From: Calditrichota bacterium
GTDB taxonomy: Bacteria > Zhuqueibacterota > Zhuqueibacteria > Oleimicrobiales > Geothermoviventaceae
Length of the DNA stretch: 6,299 nt
Direction: 5' to 3'
NCBI GenBank assembly: GCA_013152765.1
Contig: JAADFT010000269.1
Location: forward strand, 1 to 6,299
The translations under genes and the position numbers were made by a program. Positions 5,023-6,299 of the stretch are shown here, in pieces (position 1 is the first letter of the stretch; every line of letters begins with the position of its first letter). The notes beneath the pieces were generated by a model, which was given only the letters and a program-made list of their open reading frames with translations, did not search any database and had not been told where the DNA came from.

Positions 5023-6299
5023 TTGTCACACCAAACCATTCCAGAGCTCTTCGAGGACAGCGTCAGCAAGTACGGGGACAAGCCGTACCTGTGGGAAAAG
5101 CGGGACGGCCAGTACCAGCCGACCACGTACCGGGAGGTTCGCGACCTCGTCTACCCAACTGCAGCCGGCCTGATGGCCATCGGCCTGCAAAAGGGAGACC
5201 GCGTTGCCCTGCTCTCGGAGGGTCGCGTGGACTGGGTCGTGTCCGAGCTGGGCATCCTGTACGCGGGCGGCATCGACGTGGCCCTGTCGACAAAGATCAA
5301 CGAACTGGACGAACTGAAGTTCCGGATCGACCACTCCGGCTGTCGCTTCGCTTTCGTGTCCGGCTCGCAGGCCCCAAAGCTGATGCAAATCAAGAAAGAT
5401 CTGCCGACGCTGGAGAAAATCATTCTCCTGGATGGAGAGCCCCAGGATCAGGACGAAATTACCTTACAAAATCTCCAGGAGTTAGGCAAGCAGTATCTGG
5501 GTGAGCACGGAGAGGAGTTCGACCAGCGCTGGAAAACGCTGAAAGGCGACGACGTGGCGAACATCCTCTACACGTCCGGCACGACGGCGGACCCAAAAGG
5601 CATCATGCTCACCCACCGCAACTACACCGCAAACGTCGAGCAGGCCTGCGCCATGGTCCAAATTCCGGAGGGCTGGGTCACGCTGCTGATTCTGCCCTGG
5701 GACCACTCCTTCGGGCACACCGCGGGCATTTACACGTTCATGGCCAAAGGAGCCAGCATCGCCGCGGTGGAGCTGGGCAAAACGCCGATGGAAACGCTCC
5801 GCAACATTCCGAAGAACATCAAAGAGGTACGGCCGCACATGCTTTACAGTGTGCCGTCCCTGTCTCAGAGTTTCCGCAAGGGCATCGAGAAGGGCATTCG
5901 GCAAAAGGGCCCGAAGGTGGAGAAGCTGTTCCGCAAGGCCATGAAGGTGGCCTACGAGTACAACGGCCTTGGCATCGACCGCGGCAAGGGGCTCAAGCGA
6001 AAGATGCTGAAACCGCTGATGCTCTTCTACGACAAGATCCTGTTCAGCAAGATTCGGGAGAATTTCGGCGGGAGGCTGGAATACTTCATCGGCGGTGGCG
6101 CCTTGCTCGATGTGGAGATGCAGCGCTACTTTTACGCCATCGGCATCCCAATCTACCAGGGCTACGGGTTGACGGAAGCCGCTCCCGTGATTTCGGTCAA
6201 CGCGCCACACGCCCACAAGCTGGGCACCTCGGGCAAGCTGGTGCCCAACCTGGAGCTGCGCATCGTGGGCGACGACGGCCGCGACCTGCCGCCCGGCGA
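5023..6299 (+). CDS. Long-chain acyl-CoA synthetase (AMP-forming), 3' partial
   Basis: The enzyme activates a fatty acid with ATP to an acyl-AMP and transfers it to CoA, feeding beta-oxidation or lipid synthesis. 425 codons are visible without a stop before the right edge. The N-terminal part has the family pattern FEDSVSKYGDKPYLW and LQKGDRVALLSE. The ATP-binding P-loop is YTSGTTADPKG (residues 183-193), followed by IMLTHRNY. LPWDHSFGH, then a basic helical stretch (about 285-340) and GGGALLD (about 357) follow. GYGLTE (Y381 to E385) is the adenylate-binding motif. The insertion between P-loop and GYGLTE and the expected size resemble long-chain synthetases (Faa1/FAA family) more than E. coli FadD, so no symbol is given. 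The C-terminal hinge and catalytic lysine are beyond the window. The start is TTG with a strong ribosome binding site; the gene is divergent from dnaG. Chain-length preference cannot be read from the sequence. Confidence 0.93.
   Translation, partial: MSHQTIPELFEDSVSKYGDKPYLWEKRDGQYQPTTYREVRDLVYPTAAGLMAIGLQKGDRVALLSEGRVDWVVSELGILYAGGIDVALSTKINELDELKFRIDHSGCRFAFVSGSQAPKLMQIKKDLPTLEKIILLDGEPQDQDEITLQNLQELGKQYLGEHGEEFDQRWKTLKGDDVANILYTSGTTADPKGIMLTHRNYTANVEQACAMVQIPEGWVTLLILPWDHSFGHTAGIYTFMAKGASIAAVELGKTPMETLRNIPKNIKEVRPHMLYSVPSLSQSFRKGIEKGIRQKGPKVEKLFRKAMKVAYEYNGLGIDRGKGLKRKMLKPLMLFYDKILFSKIRENFGGRLEYFIGGGALLDVEMQRYFYAIGIPIYQGYGLTEAAPVISVNAPHAHKLGTSGKLVPNLELRIVGDDGRDLPPG

Noticed and set aside
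4811..5029. 72-codon minus-strand open frame in the divergent intergenic region
   Set aside because: It overlaps the promoter and start of the acyl-CoA synthetase gene, has no ribosome binding site that I can see and no recognisable motif.
5482..6216. 244-codon minus-strand open frame
   Set aside because: It is antisense to the acyl-CoA synthetase gene, which has clear P-loop and GYGLTE motifs on the plus strand.

Overview
The window is an ordinary, gene-dense, GC-rich bacterial chromosome segment. It holds four protein genes, one tRNA gene and three short intergenic regions. The short Shine-Dalgarno-led spacers, DnaG-type primase and CCA-encoding tRNA make it bacterial. Nothing visible fixes the phylum; an uncultivated or metagenome-derived lineage is plausible but not shown. 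I see no phage, transposon, CRISPR array or defence system, and no clearly new system.

Layout, left to right. (1) Bases 2-1480, plus strand: the C-terminal 492 residues of a multidomain metallophosphoesterase related to purple acid phosphatases, whose N-terminus lies off the left edge. (2) Bases 1481-1743: a convergent intergenic region with a strong hairpin flanked by an A-tract and a T-tract, which would terminate transcription from both sides. (3) Bases 1744-2541, minus strand: iolB, a bicupin 5-deoxy-glucuronate isomerase of inositol catabolism. (4) Bases 2618-2693, minus strand: a complete tRNA with anticodon CAU (elongator Met or lysidine-type Ile2). (5) Bases 2962-4793, minus strand: dnaG primase, interrupted by a single missing base near 4428. 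With one base restored it is a normal 610-residue primase whose catalytic acidic residues fall at 265, 309 and 311. (6) Bases 4794-5022: a divergent intergenic region with a good sigma70-type promoter for the rightward gene and a perfect dyad in its spacer. (7) Bases 5023-6299, plus strand: the N-terminal 425 residues of an AMP-forming long-chain acyl-CoA synthetase, cut by the right edge.

The genes do not form one pathway. dnaG, the tRNA and iolB lie in the same direction; dnaG serves replication, iolB carbohydrate catabolism, and the divergent acyl-CoA synthetase fatty-acid activation. The observations most worth following are the dnaG frameshift, the dyad in the acyl-CoA synthetase promoter, a TTGAC(A/C)TTTT(T)GCCC element shared upstream of iolB and the synthetase, the missing metal-binding tyrosine in the phosphoesterase, and the Met/Ile2 identity of the tRNA.
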